A stretch of 58,369 bases of DNA from Solirubrobacterales bacterium (GCA_019241635.1 JAFAWR010000306.1:1-58369), one strand, 5' to 3'; positions 41,465 to 51,897 are shown, counted from the stretch's first letter. Program-made: numbers and translations. Notes: a model not told the origin generated them from the sequence alone.

Positions 41465-42255
41465 GCGCACGAGGGTCGCTGGGCGGCGGGCAGCACGGTG
41501 GTCTTATTCGGGGTCGCCTCGTAGCCGACCGGCGCCCCGGGCCCGACCGGCACGGTCTTGCCGTTGACCTTCATCTGCACGGTGCTGTTGCCAAAGGTCA
41601 TGAGCAGCTTGTTCGCCGTCTCGGTGGGAATGGTCTGGCCGGCGGTGTAGATCACCCCCGCGATCAGCCGCTTGCCGGTGCCGTCCTCCACGCACACGTA
41701 CACCGGGCTGGTCGCGACGAGCTTCACGGTCACCGTGGTCGGGTGGGGCGGCGGCGCATGGTGGTGGTGCTTGACCGGCGGCTTGTGAGAAGTGGTCGTG
41801 TGCGAGGTCGCCGTGGTTCCGGTGGTCAGGGATCGCGAGGCGACCGAGTTGGACGTCGTGGTGGTCGGCGGTTTGTTCGAGCTGCCGAGCAGGTACAGCG
41901 CGACCGCGACGGCGGCCAGGGCGACGACGACCACACCGACCCGGCCGAGGCGGGGACGGCGCCGCCGGCGCTCGCGCTCCCGCCCGAGCGAGCTGATCGG
42001 TCGCATGTCCTGGTCGGCCGGGCGTTCATAGCGGCGCTTGAATTCGTCCACGAGCATGCGGGTGTCGACGCCCAGGAACTCGCCGTAGGTGCGGAGGAAG
42101 CTCTTGACGTAGACCGGTCCGGGAAGCAGGTCCCACTCCTCGTTCTCGATCGCCCGCAGGTACTTGGCGCGGATCTTCGTCCGCGCCTCCACCTCGGTGA
42201 TGTCGATTCGCGCGCGGATCCGTGCCTCGCGGAGTGTGGTGCCGATATCCGCCAT
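41461..42255 (-). CDS. RodZ-like HTH membrane protein
   Basis: The product has 264 residues if started at ATG 42255. The N-terminal HTH_25 domain ([20 protein letters not shown] ... [18 protein letters not shown]) is cytoplasmic. A basic stretch ([14 protein letters not shown]) precedes one membrane segment ([19 protein letters not shown]). Outside lies a Thr/Ser and His-rich tether ([11 protein letters not shown]) and a DUF4115 beta domain ([20 protein letters not shown]). RodZ links MreB to the wall machinery in rods. A TTG at 42327 could extend the N-terminus by 24 residues. Located between ftsK and cinA as usual. Confidence 0.88.
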   Translation of the reverse strand: MADIGTTLREARIRARIDITEVEARTKIRAKYLRAIENEEWDLLPGPVYVKSFLRTYGEFLGVDTRMLVDEFKRRYERPADQDMRPISSLGRERERRRRRPRLGRVGVVVVALAAVAVALYLLGSSNKPPTTTTSNSVASRSLTTGTTATSHTTTSHKPPVKHHHHAPPPHPTTVTVKLVATSPVYVCVEDGTGKRLIAGVIYTAGQTIPTETANKLLMTFGNSTVQMKVNGKTVPVGPGAPVGYEATPNKTTVLPAAQRPSCA

Positions 42256-42331
42256 CCGCCTGCGAAGGCTAGCGTCGGAAGCTTCAGCCGCCGGGCGTCT
42301 GGTGCGCCGCTCGGACCGGCCGGACAAGGGC

Positions 42332-44815
42332 TTACTGCTCTTCGTCGTCGGCGTCGTCGGGAACGCGCACCGGCGGGGGCACGCTCGGGCCGTCTGCCTC
42401 GGCGAGATGGGCGAGGATCCGCGGCACGTCGGCCTCGCCGATCAGCACCTGTCGCGGCTTCGAACCCTCATAGCCCGAGATGATCCCGCGACGCTCGAGC
42501 ATGTCGATCAGCCGTCCCGCGCGCGTGTAGCCAAGGCGAAGCCGGCGCTGGAGCATCGAGGTCGAGGCGGTTCCCATCTGGGCCACCAGGGCGATCGCCT
42601 CCTCGAGCAGCGGATCCTCATCTGGACTGAACTCCGAGGCCTCCTCCGAGCCAGAGCCGCCGTCCGAGGAATCGACTTCGTTAAGCAGCTCCTCGTGAAA
42701 CTCGGGCTCGCCCTGCCGGCGCCACGCCTCGGTGAGCTCGGCGATCTGCTCCTCGTCGATGTAGGCGCCCTGAATGCGCTGGAGCTTGCTAGAGCCGACC
42801 GGCGAGAACAGCATGTCGCCCTGGCCGAGCAGCGACTCCGCGCCGTTGTGATCGAGGATCACGCGCGAGTCGGTCTGCGAGGAGACCGCGAAGGCGATCC
42901 GCGAGGGCACGTTGGCCTTGATCATCCCGGTGATTACGTCGACTCTCGGCGACTGGGTGGCCAGAACCAGGTGGATGCCGACGGCGCGCGCCTTCTGGGC
43001 CAGGCGGATGATCGAGTCCTCGACGTCGGCCGGAGCGACCATCATCAGATCGGCGAGCTCGTCGATCACGCAGAGGATGTACGGGAGCGGCGGCTCGCCG
43101 CGCTTCTCGCGCGACCGGTTGAGCTCGGGGAGCGACCGCGTCCGGGCCAGCGACATCGTGCCGTAGCGCTGCTCCATCTCACGCACCAGGTTCTGCAGGG
43201 CGTTCGCCGCCATCCGTGGGCTGGTGATCACCGGCGTCAGCAGGTGCGGGACCCCTTCGTAGTGATTGAGCTCGACCTGCTTGGGGTCGACCAGCACGAC
43301 TCGCGCCTCGTGCGGGGTGGCCCGCAGCAGCACGCTGCAGAGCATCGCGTTCACGCACGCGGACTTGCCGGCGCCGGTCGTTCCGGCGACCAGCAGATGG
43401 GGCATCTTGGCCAGGTCGGCGCCGATGGCCCGTCCGGCGATGTCCTTGCCGAGCCACACGGTGAGCGGCGACCAGTCCGCCGGCGGTTCCTGGAAAACGT
43501 CGCCCAGATGCACGATCTTCCGGCGGGCGTTCGGGACCTCGACCCCGACCGCCTGCTTGCCGGGGATCGGCGCCAGGATGCGGATCTCCACCGCCGCCAG
43601 CGCGTAGGCCAGGTCGTCCTTGAGCTGCGCCACCTTGGAGACCTTGGTGCCCGGCGCCAGGCGGAGCTCATAACGGGTGATGTGGGGCCCGGTCACCCGG
43701 CCGATCACCTTGGCCTGGATCCCGAAGTGCCCGAGGGTCTCGACCAGGGTCGCCGCGACCTGCTCCTGGCCGGCGGTATCCGGCTTGGCCGCCTCGCCCG
43801 TGGAGCGCACGAGGAACCGGGCCGAAGGGAGTCGCCATACGAAGCTCGGGTCATCGGTGATGCTCTCGCGGTAGCGGCCCTGAGGAGTGAGGTCCTCCGG
43901 GGCCGGCGTTCGCACGTTCCCCGCCGGCTCCGGGTCAGGGAACGCGAGCTCGGGCTCATCGGCCTCCACCCCGTCGTCGGAGATCGGTGGCGCCTCGACA
44001 TGCGTCGCGCGCACGACCAGCTCGGACGTGTCGGGTTCGGGCGGCAGGAGCGGCTCGACGTCGTCAACCTCGTCGCCGTCGCCGGTCTCGCCGCTGCGCA
44101 CCCGGGCGGCGGCCGTGGCCGGCCGGCGGGCCGCCGCGGTTGCGCTACCGGGCCGACGCGTCACCGACGCGGTCATCTCACCGGTCGAGCGCCGGATCAC
44201 GCGAGTGGTTCCGGCGACCCCTTCCCGCGTGGCGCGCACGACTCCCGCGACGCCGGCGCCGGTGACCAGGATCAGTCCGGCCACGAACAGGAACACGGCG
44301 AAGATGTCGGCCCCGAGGGTCGAGATGAGATGAGAGGTGACCCACAGCTCGGCCTGTCCGACCACGCCGCCCCGGTTCTCGAACGCCGCCGCGTGCCAGA
44401 AATCGGGGCCATGGAGCTGGCCGGGGCCGACGCCGAGCGTCCCGGCCGCGAGCGAAAGCGTGATCGACGCGGTCAGGCACAACAGTCCCGTGCGCAGCGG
44501 CCGTACGGGCGGACGGAGCTCGCGGGCCAGGAGCAGCGCTCCGCCCAGGACCAGAGCGGCGGGGACCACATACCCGAGGGCGCCGAGCAGGAAGCGCAGG
44601 CCGGTGACCGCACCGTTGCCCAGGGTGCCGCCGTCCCATCCGGCGTAGGCGACGCCGCCAAGGAGCACGCCCAGCGCGATCAGGCCCAGCCCGACGATGT
44701 CCACGTGATGAGACTCGAGCTGCGGCGCGCGGGGCATCCGCAGCGCCGGCCGGGCAGCCAGGAGCGAGCGCGTCGCGCGCTTGGGCGGCGTCTTTGAGCG
44801 CTTGCGGGCGGCCAT
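42332..44815 (-). CDS. ftsK: DNA translocase FtsK
   Basis: The product has 827 residues. Membrane segments lie in the first 180 residues (VDIVGLGLIALGVLLGGVAY and following). A linker of about 140 residues leads to the alpha domain (SKVAQLKDDLAYAL) and the beta RecA-like motor with Walker A VAGTTGAGKSACVNAML and Walker B YILCVIDELADLMM. The C-terminal gamma winged helix (LEEAIALVAQMGTASTSMLQ ... RAGRLIDMLERRGII) reads polar KOPS-type sites. It pumps chromosome dimers through the closing septum. It ends 77 bases before the rodZ-like start and leads this housekeeping cluster. Confidence 0.96.
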   Translation of the reverse strand: MAARKRSKTPPKRATRSLLAARPALRMPRAPQLESHHVDIVGLGLIALGVLLGGVAYAGWDGGTLGNGAVTGLRFLLGALGYVVPAALVLGGALLLARELRPPVRPLRTGLLCLTASITLSLAAGTLGVGPGQLHGPDFWHAAAFENRGGVVGQAELWVTSHLISTLGADIFAVFLFVAGLILVTGAGVAGVVRATREGVAGTTRVIRRSTGEMTASVTRRPGSATAAARRPATAAARVRSGETGDGDEVDDVEPLLPPEPDTSELVVRATHVEAPPISDDGVEADEPELAFPDPEPAGNVRTPAPEDLTPQGRYRESITDDPSFVWRLPSARFLVRSTGEAAKPDTAGQEQVAATLVETLGHFGIQAKVIGRVTGPHITRYELRLAPGTKVSKVAQLKDDLAYALAAVEIRILAPIPGKQAVGVEVPNARRKIVHLGDVFQEPPADWSPLTVWLGKDIAGRAIGADLAKMPHLLVAGTTGAGKSACVNAMLCSVLLRATPHEARVVLVDPKQVELNHYEGVPHLLTPVITSPRMAANALQNLVREMEQRYGTMSLARTRSLPELNRSREKRGEPPLPYILCVIDELADLMMVAPADVEDSIIRLAQKARAVGIHLVLATQSPRVDVITGMIKANVPSRIAFAVSSQTDSRVILDHNGAESLLGQGDMLFSPVGSSKLQRIQGAYIDEEQIAELTEAWRRQGEPEFHEELLNEVDSSDGGSGSEEASEFSPDEDPLLEEAIALVAQMGTASTSMLQRRLRLGYTRAGRLIDMLERRGIISGYEGSKPRQVLIGEADVPRILAHLAEADGPSVPPPVRVPDDADDEEQ

Positions 44816-44866
44816 CTCGGGTGAACAGCCTTCGACGCGGGCTGGCGCCTTCCTGCCGCGGGCGGT

Positions 44867-46815
44867 TCAGACTCCGTTGAGCGTGGCGGCCACCCGCAGG
44901 ACGTCCCCGCGCCTGTAAAAGTCCACGGCGATCAGGTTCGGCAGACGGTGTCGCTCCGCCTCACACCGCCGCGCCCGCCCGAGCAGGGTCTCGTAGGCAT
45001 TGACCACGTCGGCGTTGGACGGCCGGGGGGCCGGCGTGGTGTCGACCCAGTTGTTGAGCAGGAACAGGGACTTGCCGCTACCGCCTCGGTTGGCCCGGCA
45101 ACTTGAAGCGTCGGCCAACTGCGCGGCGCTGCCGAAGTGGTACGGCGTTTCCTCGAGCAGCTTGAACTGCGGCCGGTACCAGGCCAGGTGATCGGTGTCG
45201 TTCTCGCCGAACACGATCACCCGGCGGTCCTGCTCGATGAGCTGTCTGAGCGTGGGCCACGGCGGCCCCGAGGGGCCGGAGTAGACGAGATCGAGCAAGC
45301 CGCCATCGGCGAGAGCGGTCTCGGTGTCGTCCGGGGACACGTCGTCCTCGACGCTCATCAGCAGGACCTGGTCGGGATGCTCAACCAGGAAGTCGCGGAT
45401 CTGGCCGAAGGCGACCTCGGCCGAGGTCGCGCCGACCTCGCAGAACGCATGGCACAGGAACACCTGACGCCGTCCCGCGGGGTTCAGCCCGATCCTGGCG
45501 CGCAGCTGGTCTACGGCGGCGATGAACCCGGGTCCGACCGCGTCGACCACGGTGGCCAGCTTCCGGGTCTCGGCGGTCAACACCGTCGCCACTCCCCTCG
45601 GCGTCGAGACCCCGTAGTGCGTGTCGATAAGCAGGCCGCGGATCCGGCCGAGAGCTGCTCGGGGATGCCACCGTCCTGGTTGGGGAAGAACCAGCCCGCC
45701 TCGGTCGAGCTGCCCATCGAGTTGTGCGTGGCCGGGAAAACGACCTGGTTGACCGGGCGGTCGCACAACTCGGCGTAACCGTTGCAGGAGACGATCGGAT
45801 GCTCGAGGCGCGGCTCCCCGTGTGAGGCGGAGGCAAGCACGAAGCCGCCGGCGATGACCAACGCGGTCACGCCCAGCGCTGCCGCCGCACGAACCGCGCG
45901 CCGCGGCGAGCGCTCAGGCGGTCCTGAAGTGGGCGAGCGCTTGGGGGGTCCGGGCGTCGGCGAGCGCTCTTCGGGCGGTGGCGACTGCGCTGAGCGTCGC
46001 CCGAGCAGCCACGCCACTGCCGCCACGAGCGCGCCCGCGCCGGCGGCGAGCAAGGCCCAGAAACGAAAGTCGGCCAGGAAGGCGCCCCACACCACACCCG
46101 CTGCGGTGCGGGCGTCCCCAACGGTGAACTGGGCGAGGACAAGCGCCCGCGCCACCGTGTAGACCACCGCCCCGAGCAGTCCGGCGCCCAGCACGACCAG
46201 ACCGCATCGCCGCAGCGCGGCCATCCGCTTAAGGGCAAGCCCGATCGACAGGATGAGCCCGAGGAGCGCGGCGACGAGCAGCCACATTCCCGCGGCCCGC
46301 GCGGCGTTCAGGCTCCGTCCGACGTCGGTGACCCGCCCGAGCTCTCCGCCGCGGACGCTCGACAGGACGACCGAGGTCGACTCGGGGATGCGCTTGGCCA
46401 GTTCGGGGGCGAACTTCCGCAGCTGCGCGTCCGCCAAGACCCCGAGATCGGCCAGACGGATCGTGAACGTGTCCGAGCCCCGGACGAACACCGTGCGGTG
46501 CACGTCGTAGATCGCGCCTTCGACGATCGCCTGGAACGGCGCCGAGCCGACCACGAGGTGGGCGACTCCGCTCACCAGAGGCCGCACCGCAACCAGATCG
46601 GGCTCCACGGAGAGCAGCTTCGAGGTCAGGGTGCGAGCGATCACCCCGCGCATGGCGCCGTCGCGGAGGGTTGCGGTGGCCCGCGTGGCGAACTGATCGG
46701 AGTTCGAGAGCACGTGCCCCGCATAGACGAGAACACCCCCGGTCAGCATGGCCGCCCCGGCGAGCCATGCCAGCACCACGCTCGTCGCCCGGCGCCGCCT
46801 CATCGCCGACATCAT
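44867..46815 (-). pseudogene. Membrane protein with PI-PLC-like phosphodiesterase domain, frameshifted
   Basis: The N-terminal half (from ATG 46815) has one membrane helix (VVLAWLAGAAMLTGGVLVYAG), an extracytoplasmic section, then three further helices (MWLLVAALLGLILSIGLAL; LVVLGAGLLGAVVYTVARAL; FWALLAAGAGALVAAVAWLL) and a Pro/Ser repeat (GPPKRSPTSGPPERSP). The catalytic TIM-barrel starts PVNQVVFPATHNSMGSS. After GGIPEQLSAG the frame must shift at about 45644-45646, where one G seems missing from GCCGGATCC; the next frame continues IRGLLIDTHYGVSTP with the second catalytic motif and runs to the end. Expected length is near 640 residues. Either a recent frameshift or a sequence error. Confidence 0.8.
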
Positions 46816-46821
46816 CGCCTG

Positions 46822-46838
46822 TCCCGGAAAATCCGGGA
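46822..46838. promoter_or_regulatory. TCCCGGA-AAA-TCCGGGA palindrome between divergent genes
   Basis: A perfect 7-bp inverted repeat with a 3-base AAA centre lies in the 59-base gap between the PLC-like gene start and the response regulator ATG. It sits where an operator for both genes would be expected; a hairpin in the 5' leader of the minus-strand gene is the alternative. Confidence 0.45.
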
Positions 46839-46874
46839 GATCCGGATCGGCCGCCGTACCATCTGAAGACATCA

Positions 46875-47564
46875 ATGACCGACTACGAGCGGACACCCCG
46901 GGTGCTGGTCGTCGAAGACGACGATGCGATCGCCCAGGTCCTCCAGCGTTCCCTGCGGATGGAGGGCTACGAGGTGAGAATCGCCGGTGACGGCGTGGAC
47001 GCGCTCGACGAGGCCCATGGCTTTCTGCCCGACCTGGTGATCCTCGACCTGGGGCTGCCCGGCCTCGACGGCGTGGACGTGGCCAAGAGCCTGCGTCAGT
47101 CCGGCGATGACGTGCCGATCCTGGTGCTGACCGCCCGCGACGGCGTCGAGGCGCGCGTGGAGGGACTCGACGCCGGCGCCGACGATTACCTGGTCAAGCC
47201 GTTCGAGCGCCAAGAGCTGCTGGCCAGGCTGCGAGCCCTGCTCCGGCGCCGGCCACCCCGGGGCCAGGCCATGCTGGCCATCGGCGACCTCAAGCTGAAC
47301 CCGGACACGCACGAGGTCACCCGCGACGACCGGCCAGTCGATCTCACCCAACGCGAGTTCGAATTGCTCGAGTATCTGATGCGCAACGAGCGGATCGTCA
47401 TCTCCCGCCAGCGCCTGCTGGACGAGGTGTGGGGCTACGACCCGTTCTCGATGACCAACACGATCGAAGTGTTCGTATCGAACCTTCGAAGAAAGCTGGA
47501 AGCGGGTGGCGAGCCCAGGCTCCTACACACGATCCGCGGCGCAGGCTACGTTCTCCGCGTATAG
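46875..47564 (+). CDS. OmpR/PhoB-family response regulator, MprA-like
   Basis: The product has 229 residues. The receiver starts RVLVVEDDDAIAQVLQRSLR; the phospho-acceptor Asp lies in LVILDLGLPGLDGVDV, then VLTARDGVEARVEGLDAGAD and YLVKPFERQELLARL. The winged-helix domain has VDLTQREFELLEYLM, the recognition region VISRQRLLDEVWGY and VFVSNLRRKLE. The architecture resembles mycobacterial MprA/TcrX. The sensor kinase start overlaps its end by 59 bases. Divergent from the PLC-like membrane protein, a likely target. Confidence 0.93.
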   Translation: MTDYERTPRVLVVEDDDAIAQVLQRSLRMEGYEVRIAGDGVDALDEAHGFLPDLVILDLGLPGLDGVDVAKSLRQSGDDVPILVLTARDGVEARVEGLDAGADDYLVKPFERQELLARLRALLRRRPPRGQAMLAIGDLKLNPDTHEVTRDDRPVDLTQREFELLEYLMRNERIVISRQRLLDEVWGYDPFSMTNTIEVFVSNLRRKLEAGGEPRLLHTIRGAGYVLRV

Positions 47565-49008
47565 GCGGATCCCGATCAAGTGGCGCCTCGCCGGCGGCTC
47601 GGCGATGCTCACCTGCGTGATCCTCGCCTCGTTCGCGGCGATCGTCGGCGTGCTCACCGACCGGCAGCTGCGCGGGCAGTTCAACGACGAGGTGCGCAGC
47701 AACGCCGAGCAGCTGGCCCAGGACCTGAACCTGAAGTGGATCTCCAACAGCGGCAACCTCAACTGCAACCACCAGCTGGTCTCGCTGAAGGACTACACGA
47801 GCGCCGAGCACGTCCAGATCAGGATCTTCAACCAGGCGGGATCGCTGCTGTGCACGCAGGAGCAGGTGCGGGTCAAGGGCGTGAAGTTCCTGCCCGCGCG
47901 GCCGAGCTTCCCGCTGCCCGCCCGCGAGGGCACCTACCAACAAGAGGGCTATTGGGTCTCGGCCCAGCAGATCCCCGTCGAGGGCGTCCCCGTGTGGTTG
48001 CTGTATGCGCGGCCGCTGTCGGACATCGATCACACGCTGGCCCGGGTGCGCGTGATCCTGCTCCTCGGCGTGCTCGGTGGCACCGTGCTCGCGTTGCTCG
48101 GCGGCCTGGCCACCGCGGCCCGGGCCATGCGACCGATCAAGCAGCTGACCGAAGCCGCGCGCGAGATCGAGCGGACCCGCGATCCGACGCTGCGGGTGCC
48201 GCAGGCGGAGTCCGAGGACGAGGTGGCCGAGCTGGCCCGGACCGTGGATGGGATGCTCGAGGCGCTGGGCGCCGCGCGCGCCGACAGCGACCATGCGCTC
48301 GAGCGCCAGCGCCAGTTCGTGGCTGACGCCTCCCACGAGTTGCGCACGCCGCTCACCAGCCTGCTGGCCAACCTCGAGCTGCTCGCCGAGGAGCTCGGCG
48401 GCGACCAGGCCGACACCGCCCAGGCCGCGCTGCGCTCGGCCCGTCGGATGCGACGGCTGGTCGGCGACCTGCTGCTACTGGCCCGGGCCGACGCCCGCCG
48501 CACCCAGTCGCGCGGTCCCACCGACCTGGCCGATGTTCTGCTCGAGGCGGCCTCCGAACTCGGACCGATGGCCGAGGACCACGAGCTGTCGATCGACGCC
48601 CAGCCCGCGGTGGTTCCCGGCGTCAAGGATGAGCTGCACCGCCTGACGCTGAACCTGATCGAGAACGCGGCTCGTCACACCCCGCCGGGGACCCACATCC
48701 GCGCCTTCACCGGGATCGAGAACGGCAGCGCCGTCCTGACCGTCGAGGACGACGGCCCGGGAATCCCGCCCGAGCTCGGCCCGCGCGTGTTCGATCGCTT
48801 CGTGCGCGGCCCGAGCACCGGGACCCGCGGCTCGGGCCTGGGCCTCGCCATCGTCCGGGCGGTAGCCGAGTCCCACGGCGGCACGGTCACCCTGGAGCAT
48901 CCGGCGGCGGGCAACGGCGCGCGCTTCGTGATCACGATCCCCCGCGAGCCGTCGCTCGCCACCGGAGACGATCCTCGGACTCCGGCGCGGGTGGGACGAG
49001 GGTCGTAG
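47506..49008 (+). CDS. Two-component sensor histidine kinase, MprB-like
   Basis: The product has 500 residues. Segment 1 ([19 protein letters not shown]) and segment 2 ([20 protein letters not shown]) bracket an extracytoplasmic sensor of about 135 residues with two cysteines (NLNCNHQ and LLCTQEQ). HAMP is followed by the His in [14 protein letters not shown] box [12 protein letters not shown]1 VEDDGPGIP and G2 [12 protein letters not shown]. The GTG start is inside the regulator gene (59-base overlap); a later start would remove the first membrane helix. Forms a pair with the regulator just upstream. Confidence 0.92.
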   Translation: MASPGSYTRSAAQATFSAYRRIPIKWRLAGGSAMLTCVILASFAAIVGVLTDRQLRGQFNDEVRSNAEQLAQDLNLKWISNSGNLNCNHQLVSLKDYTSAEHVQIRIFNQAGSLLCTQEQVRVKGVKFLPARPSFPLPAREGTYQQEGYWVSAQQIPVEGVPVWLLYARPLSDIDHTLARVRVILLLGVLGGTVLALLGGLATAARAMRPIKQLTEAAREIERTRDPTLRVPQAESEDEVAELARTVDGMLEALGAARADSDHALERQRQFVADASHELRTPLTSLLANLELLAEELGGDQADTAQAALRSARRMRRLVGDLLLLARADARRTQSRGPTDLADVLLEAASELGPMAEDHELSIDAQPAVVPGVKDELHRLTLNLIENAARHTPPGTHIRAFTGIENGSAVLTVEDDGPGIPPELGPRVFDRFVRGPSTGTRGSGLGLAIVRAVAESHGGTVTLEHPAAGNGARFVITIPREPSLATGDDPRTPARVGRGS

Positions 49009-49106
49009 GGCGCAGCGTAGTTCCGCGAGGAGTCCGCGGATCGTTTCCGGGGCTCACGCTCAACCCTGGTCGGTGCTCCTGCGCCGCGTCCGGTGCTAAA
49101 ATTGCC

Positions 49107-49132
49107 TATCAGCAAGCAAGTATCTGCCGATA
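49107..49132. promoter_or_regulatory. Imperfect palindrome, probable MarR operator
   Basis: TATCAGCA at 49107-49114 mirrors TGCCGATA at 49125-49132 with an 10-base centre. It lies 10 bases before the marR ATG in an unusually AT-rich stretch (TAAAATTGCC nearby), the position expected for autorepression. A TTGCCT at 49102-49107 could be a -35 box. Confidence 0.5.
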
Positions 49133-49141
49133 AGCGTATTG

Positions 49142-49606
49142 ATGCCCCCCACACTTACCAAGCTCGATCTCGAGACGACCGCCCGCCTGCGGGCCGTGAT
49201 CGGAAGGCTCTCGCGCCGGCTGCGCCCAACGCCGGCCGCGTTGGCCGCCGGGCTGACTCCCACCCGGACCTCGGTTCTGCTCAGCGTGGTGCGCGAAGGC
49301 CGGATCGGACTGTCTGATCTGGCCGCGTCTGAGGCCGTCAATCCCACCCAGCTTTCCCGGGCCATCGCCCAGCTCGTCGAGGACGGACTGGTCGAGCGCT
49401 CGGCCGACACCGGCGACCGGCGCGCCGCGTGGGTCAAGCCCACCGTGGCCGGTAAGCGCCTGGCCGAGCGGATCCGGCGAGAGCGCACCGACGCCCTCAA
49501 TCTGGCGCTCGAGCGTCTGCAGCCCGCCGACCGCGAGCACATCCTGGCCGCGCTGGACTCGCTCGAGGAGCTCGCCGAGCGGCTCGCGACGGGAGACCGG
49601 CCTTGA
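49142..49606 (+). CDS. MarR-family transcriptional regulator
   Basis: The product has 154 residues with the winged-helix pattern of MarR: LTPTRTSVLLSVVREGRIGL, the recognition helix VNPTQLSRAIAQLVEDGLVE, and the wing RSADTGDRRAAWVKPT. Helices at both ends form the dimer interface. It probably represses itself and the exporter gene that follows (TTGA overlap), responding to a small aromatic or drug ligand as in the family. The adjacent TTG at 49139 is a possible alternative start. Confidence 0.9.
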   Translation: MPPTLTKLDLETTARLRAVIGRLSRRLRPTPAALAAGLTPTRTSVLLSVVREGRIGLSDLAASEAVNPTQLSRAIAQLVEDGLVERSADTGDRRAAWVKPTVAGKRLAERIRRERTDALNLALERLQPADREHILAALDSLEELAERLATGDRP

Positions 49607-50877
49607 CGCGGGTGATCCGCGCCGGCCGCGTCACGTTCGCCGCGCTTTCCGTCCCCAACTACCGGCTGTACTTCGCGGGCCAGGCCACCTCGTTGGCCGG
49701 GACGTGGATGCAGATGACGGCGCAGTCCTGGCTGGTGCTCACCTTGACCCACTCGAGCACCGCGCTCGGGGTGATCATCGGCCTGCAGACCCTGCCGGTC
49801 CTGGTGCTCGGCCCGTATGGCGGGGTGATCGCCGACCGGGTCGACAAGCGGCGGCTCTCGATCATTCTCCAGAGCGCGATGGGCATGCAGGCGCTGATCC
49901 TCGGCGTGCTCACCGTGACCGGCGAGGTCCGCTTCTGGCAGATCGGTGTGCTGGCCGCCCTGCTGGGTCTGAACAACGCCTTCGAGAACCCGGCCCGCCA
50001 GTCGTTCATGCTCGAGATGGTCGGCCCCGAGCACCTGCGCAACGCGGTCAGCCTGAACTCGGTGATGGCGAACACCGCGCGCGTGGTCGGACCGGCGATC
50101 GCCGGAATCCTCATCGCCACCGTGGGCATCGGGATCTGCTTCCTGCTCAACGCGGCGAGCTTCGTCGCGGTGATCGCCTCGCTCCTGGCCATGGACCGCA
50201 GCGCGCTGAACCCGACGATGCCGACCCCGCGGGCGAAGGGCCAGCTCCGCGAAGGCTTCCGCTACGTCCGCCACACGCCCGAGCTCCTGATCCCGCTGAT
50301 CATGATGGGGCTCGCGGGCTGTCTGACCTACGAATTTCAGGTGACGCTGCCGGTGATGGCCAGTCGCGGTCTGCATGCCGGATCGACCGGCTTCGGTTTC
50401 ATGACCGCCGCGATGGGGGCCGGCGCCGTGCTCGGCGGACTCCTGGTGGCCGCCCGCGGCAAGATCGGCCTGCGCGCCCTGGTGGTCGCCTCCGGTGGCT
50501 TCGGCATCGCGCTCACGGCGGCGACGCTGGCTCCCAGCCTGCCACTCGAGCTGGCCGCGCTGGCCTTCGTCGGCTGGGGCAGCATCTCGTTCATGTCGAT
50601 GGCCAACTCGACGCTCCAGCTCACCGCGGCGCCGGACATGCGCGGCCGGGTCATGTCGCTCTGGTTCGTCGCCTTCCAGGGCTCGACGCCGATCGGCGGA
50701 CCGCTGGTCGGGTGGCTGATGGCCGTGGCGGGGGCCCGCGCCGGACTCGGGGTCGCCACCGTGACGATCTTCGCGGTCGCCCTGGGCGGCCTGCTCTGCC
50801 TGCGATCGGTACGGCCGAGGACGCGCAAGGGCACCGTGCGGGCCGATGTGGGCGTGGCCGAGCCGACTACTACCTGA
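49603..50877 (+). CDS. MFS exporter (EntS/MFS_3 type)
   Basis: The product has 424 residues with 12 predicted membrane helices. NYRLYFAGQATSLAGTWMQM at the N-terminus, GGVIADRVDKRRL (MFS motif A) and ENPARQSFMLEMVGPEHLRN are typical of the MFS_3 group that exports siderophores or drugs. The TTG start overlaps the marR stop; translation is thus coupled to its repressor. The cargo is unknown. The C-terminal tail is hydrophilic (RTRKGTVRADVGVAE). Confidence 0.9.
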   Translation: MTRVIRAGRVTFAALSVPNYRLYFAGQATSLAGTWMQMTAQSWLVLTLTHSSTALGVIIGLQTLPVLVLGPYGGVIADRVDKRRLSIILQSAMGMQALILGVLTVTGEVRFWQIGVLAALLGLNNAFENPARQSFMLEMVGPEHLRNAVSLNSVMANTARVVGPAIAGILIATVGIGICFLLNAASFVAVIASLLAMDRSALNPTMPTPRAKGQLREGFRYVRHTPELLIPLIMMGLAGCLTYEFQVTLPVMASRGLHAGSTGFGFMTAAMGAGAVLGGLLVAARGKIGLRALVVASGGFGIALTAATLAPSLPLELAALAFVGWGSISFMSMANSTLQLTAAPDMRGRVMSLWFVAFQGSTPIGGPLVGWLMAVAGARAGLGVATVTIFAVALGGLLCLRSVRPRTRKGTVRADVGVAEPTTT

Positions 50878-50949
50878 GGCTGACCCCTCCGGCAAAGATC
50901 CCTCTAGCGGCCGATGGCGAGAACCAGGCCGCGGGCCGATACTGGCGCC

Positions 50950-51897
50950 ATGATCTCCGTTGAAAACGTAACCAAGCGCTATGGGGAGAAGGTCGCGGTC
51001 GACGACCTGACCTTCCAGGTGAAGCCCGGGGTGGTCACGGGCTTCCTCGGTCCCAACGGCGCGGGCAAGTCGACCACCATGCGCCTGATCCTCGGGCTCG
51101 ACGCCCCCACCTCCGGATCGGTCACCATTGACGGCCGCTCCTATCTCGACCTCGGGGCGCCCCTGCACGAGGTCGGCGCGATGCTCGAGGCTCGCGCAGT
51201 CCACACCGGCCGTTCGGCCTACAACCACCTGCTGGCGCTCGCCCAGACCCACGGCATTGGCCGCTCACGCGTGAACGAGGTGATCGACTTGGTCGGCATC
51301 CAATCGGTCGCGCGCAAGCGAGTCGGAGGCTTCTCGCTGGGTATGGGCCAGCGCCTCGGCGTCGCGGCCGCGCTGCTCGGCGACCCGCGCGTGCTGATCC
51401 TCGACGAGCCCGCCAACGGCCTTGATCCCGAGGGCATCTTGTGGATCCGGACGCTGCTCAAGCGGCTGGCCAAGGAGGGCAGGACGGTGTTCCTGTCCTC
51501 GCACCTGATGGCCGAGATGGCCCAGACCGCCGAGCATCTGGTGGTCATCGGACGCGGCAAGCTGATCGCCGACACCAGCGTGGAGGAGTTCGTGCAGCGC
51601 GCCTCGACCGGCGCCGCGGTTCGCGTGGTCTCACCCCAGGCGACCGCCCTGCGCGACGCGCTGGCGGCCAAGGAGGCGCAGGTCGAGAGCGTCGAGCGCG
51701 ACGTGCTCGAGGTTCACGGCCTCACCGGCCAGGAGATCGGCGAGGTCGCGCTGGCCGAGAAGATCGTCCTGGCCGAGCTCACCCCACTTCAGCTGTCCCT
51801 CGAGCAGGCATTCATGCAGCTGACCGGCGAGACCGTGGAGTACCACGCCACTTCGACCGATTCCGATGATCCCACGACCATGAAGGCCGCAGCATGA
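50950..51897 (+). CDS. ABC transporter ATP-binding protein
   Basis: The product has 315 residues. Walker A GPNGAGKSTTMRLIL, the signature GGFSLGMGQRLGVAAALLGD, Walker B VLILDEPANGLDPEG and the H-loop SSHLMAEM are all intact. An extra C-terminal domain of about 90 residues (VSPQATALRDALAAKEAQV) is usual in DrrA/BcrA-type exporters. It powers the permease whose ATG overlaps its stop. The ATG start precedes the ISVENVTKRYGEK beta strand. Confidence 0.93.
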   Translation: MISVENVTKRYGEKVAVDDLTFQVKPGVVTGFLGPNGAGKSTTMRLILGLDAPTSGSVTIDGRSYLDLGAPLHEVGAMLEARAVHTGRSAYNHLLALAQTHGIGRSRVNEVIDLVGIQSVARKRVGGFSLGMGQRLGVAAALLGDPRVLILDEPANGLDPEGILWIRTLLKRLAKEGRTVFLSSHLMAEMAQTAEHLVVIGRGKLIADTSVEEFVQRASTGAAVRVVSPQATALRDALAAKEAQVESVERDVLEVHGLTGQEIGEVALAEKIVLAELTPLQLSLEQAFMQLTGETVEYHATSTDSDDPTTMKAAA

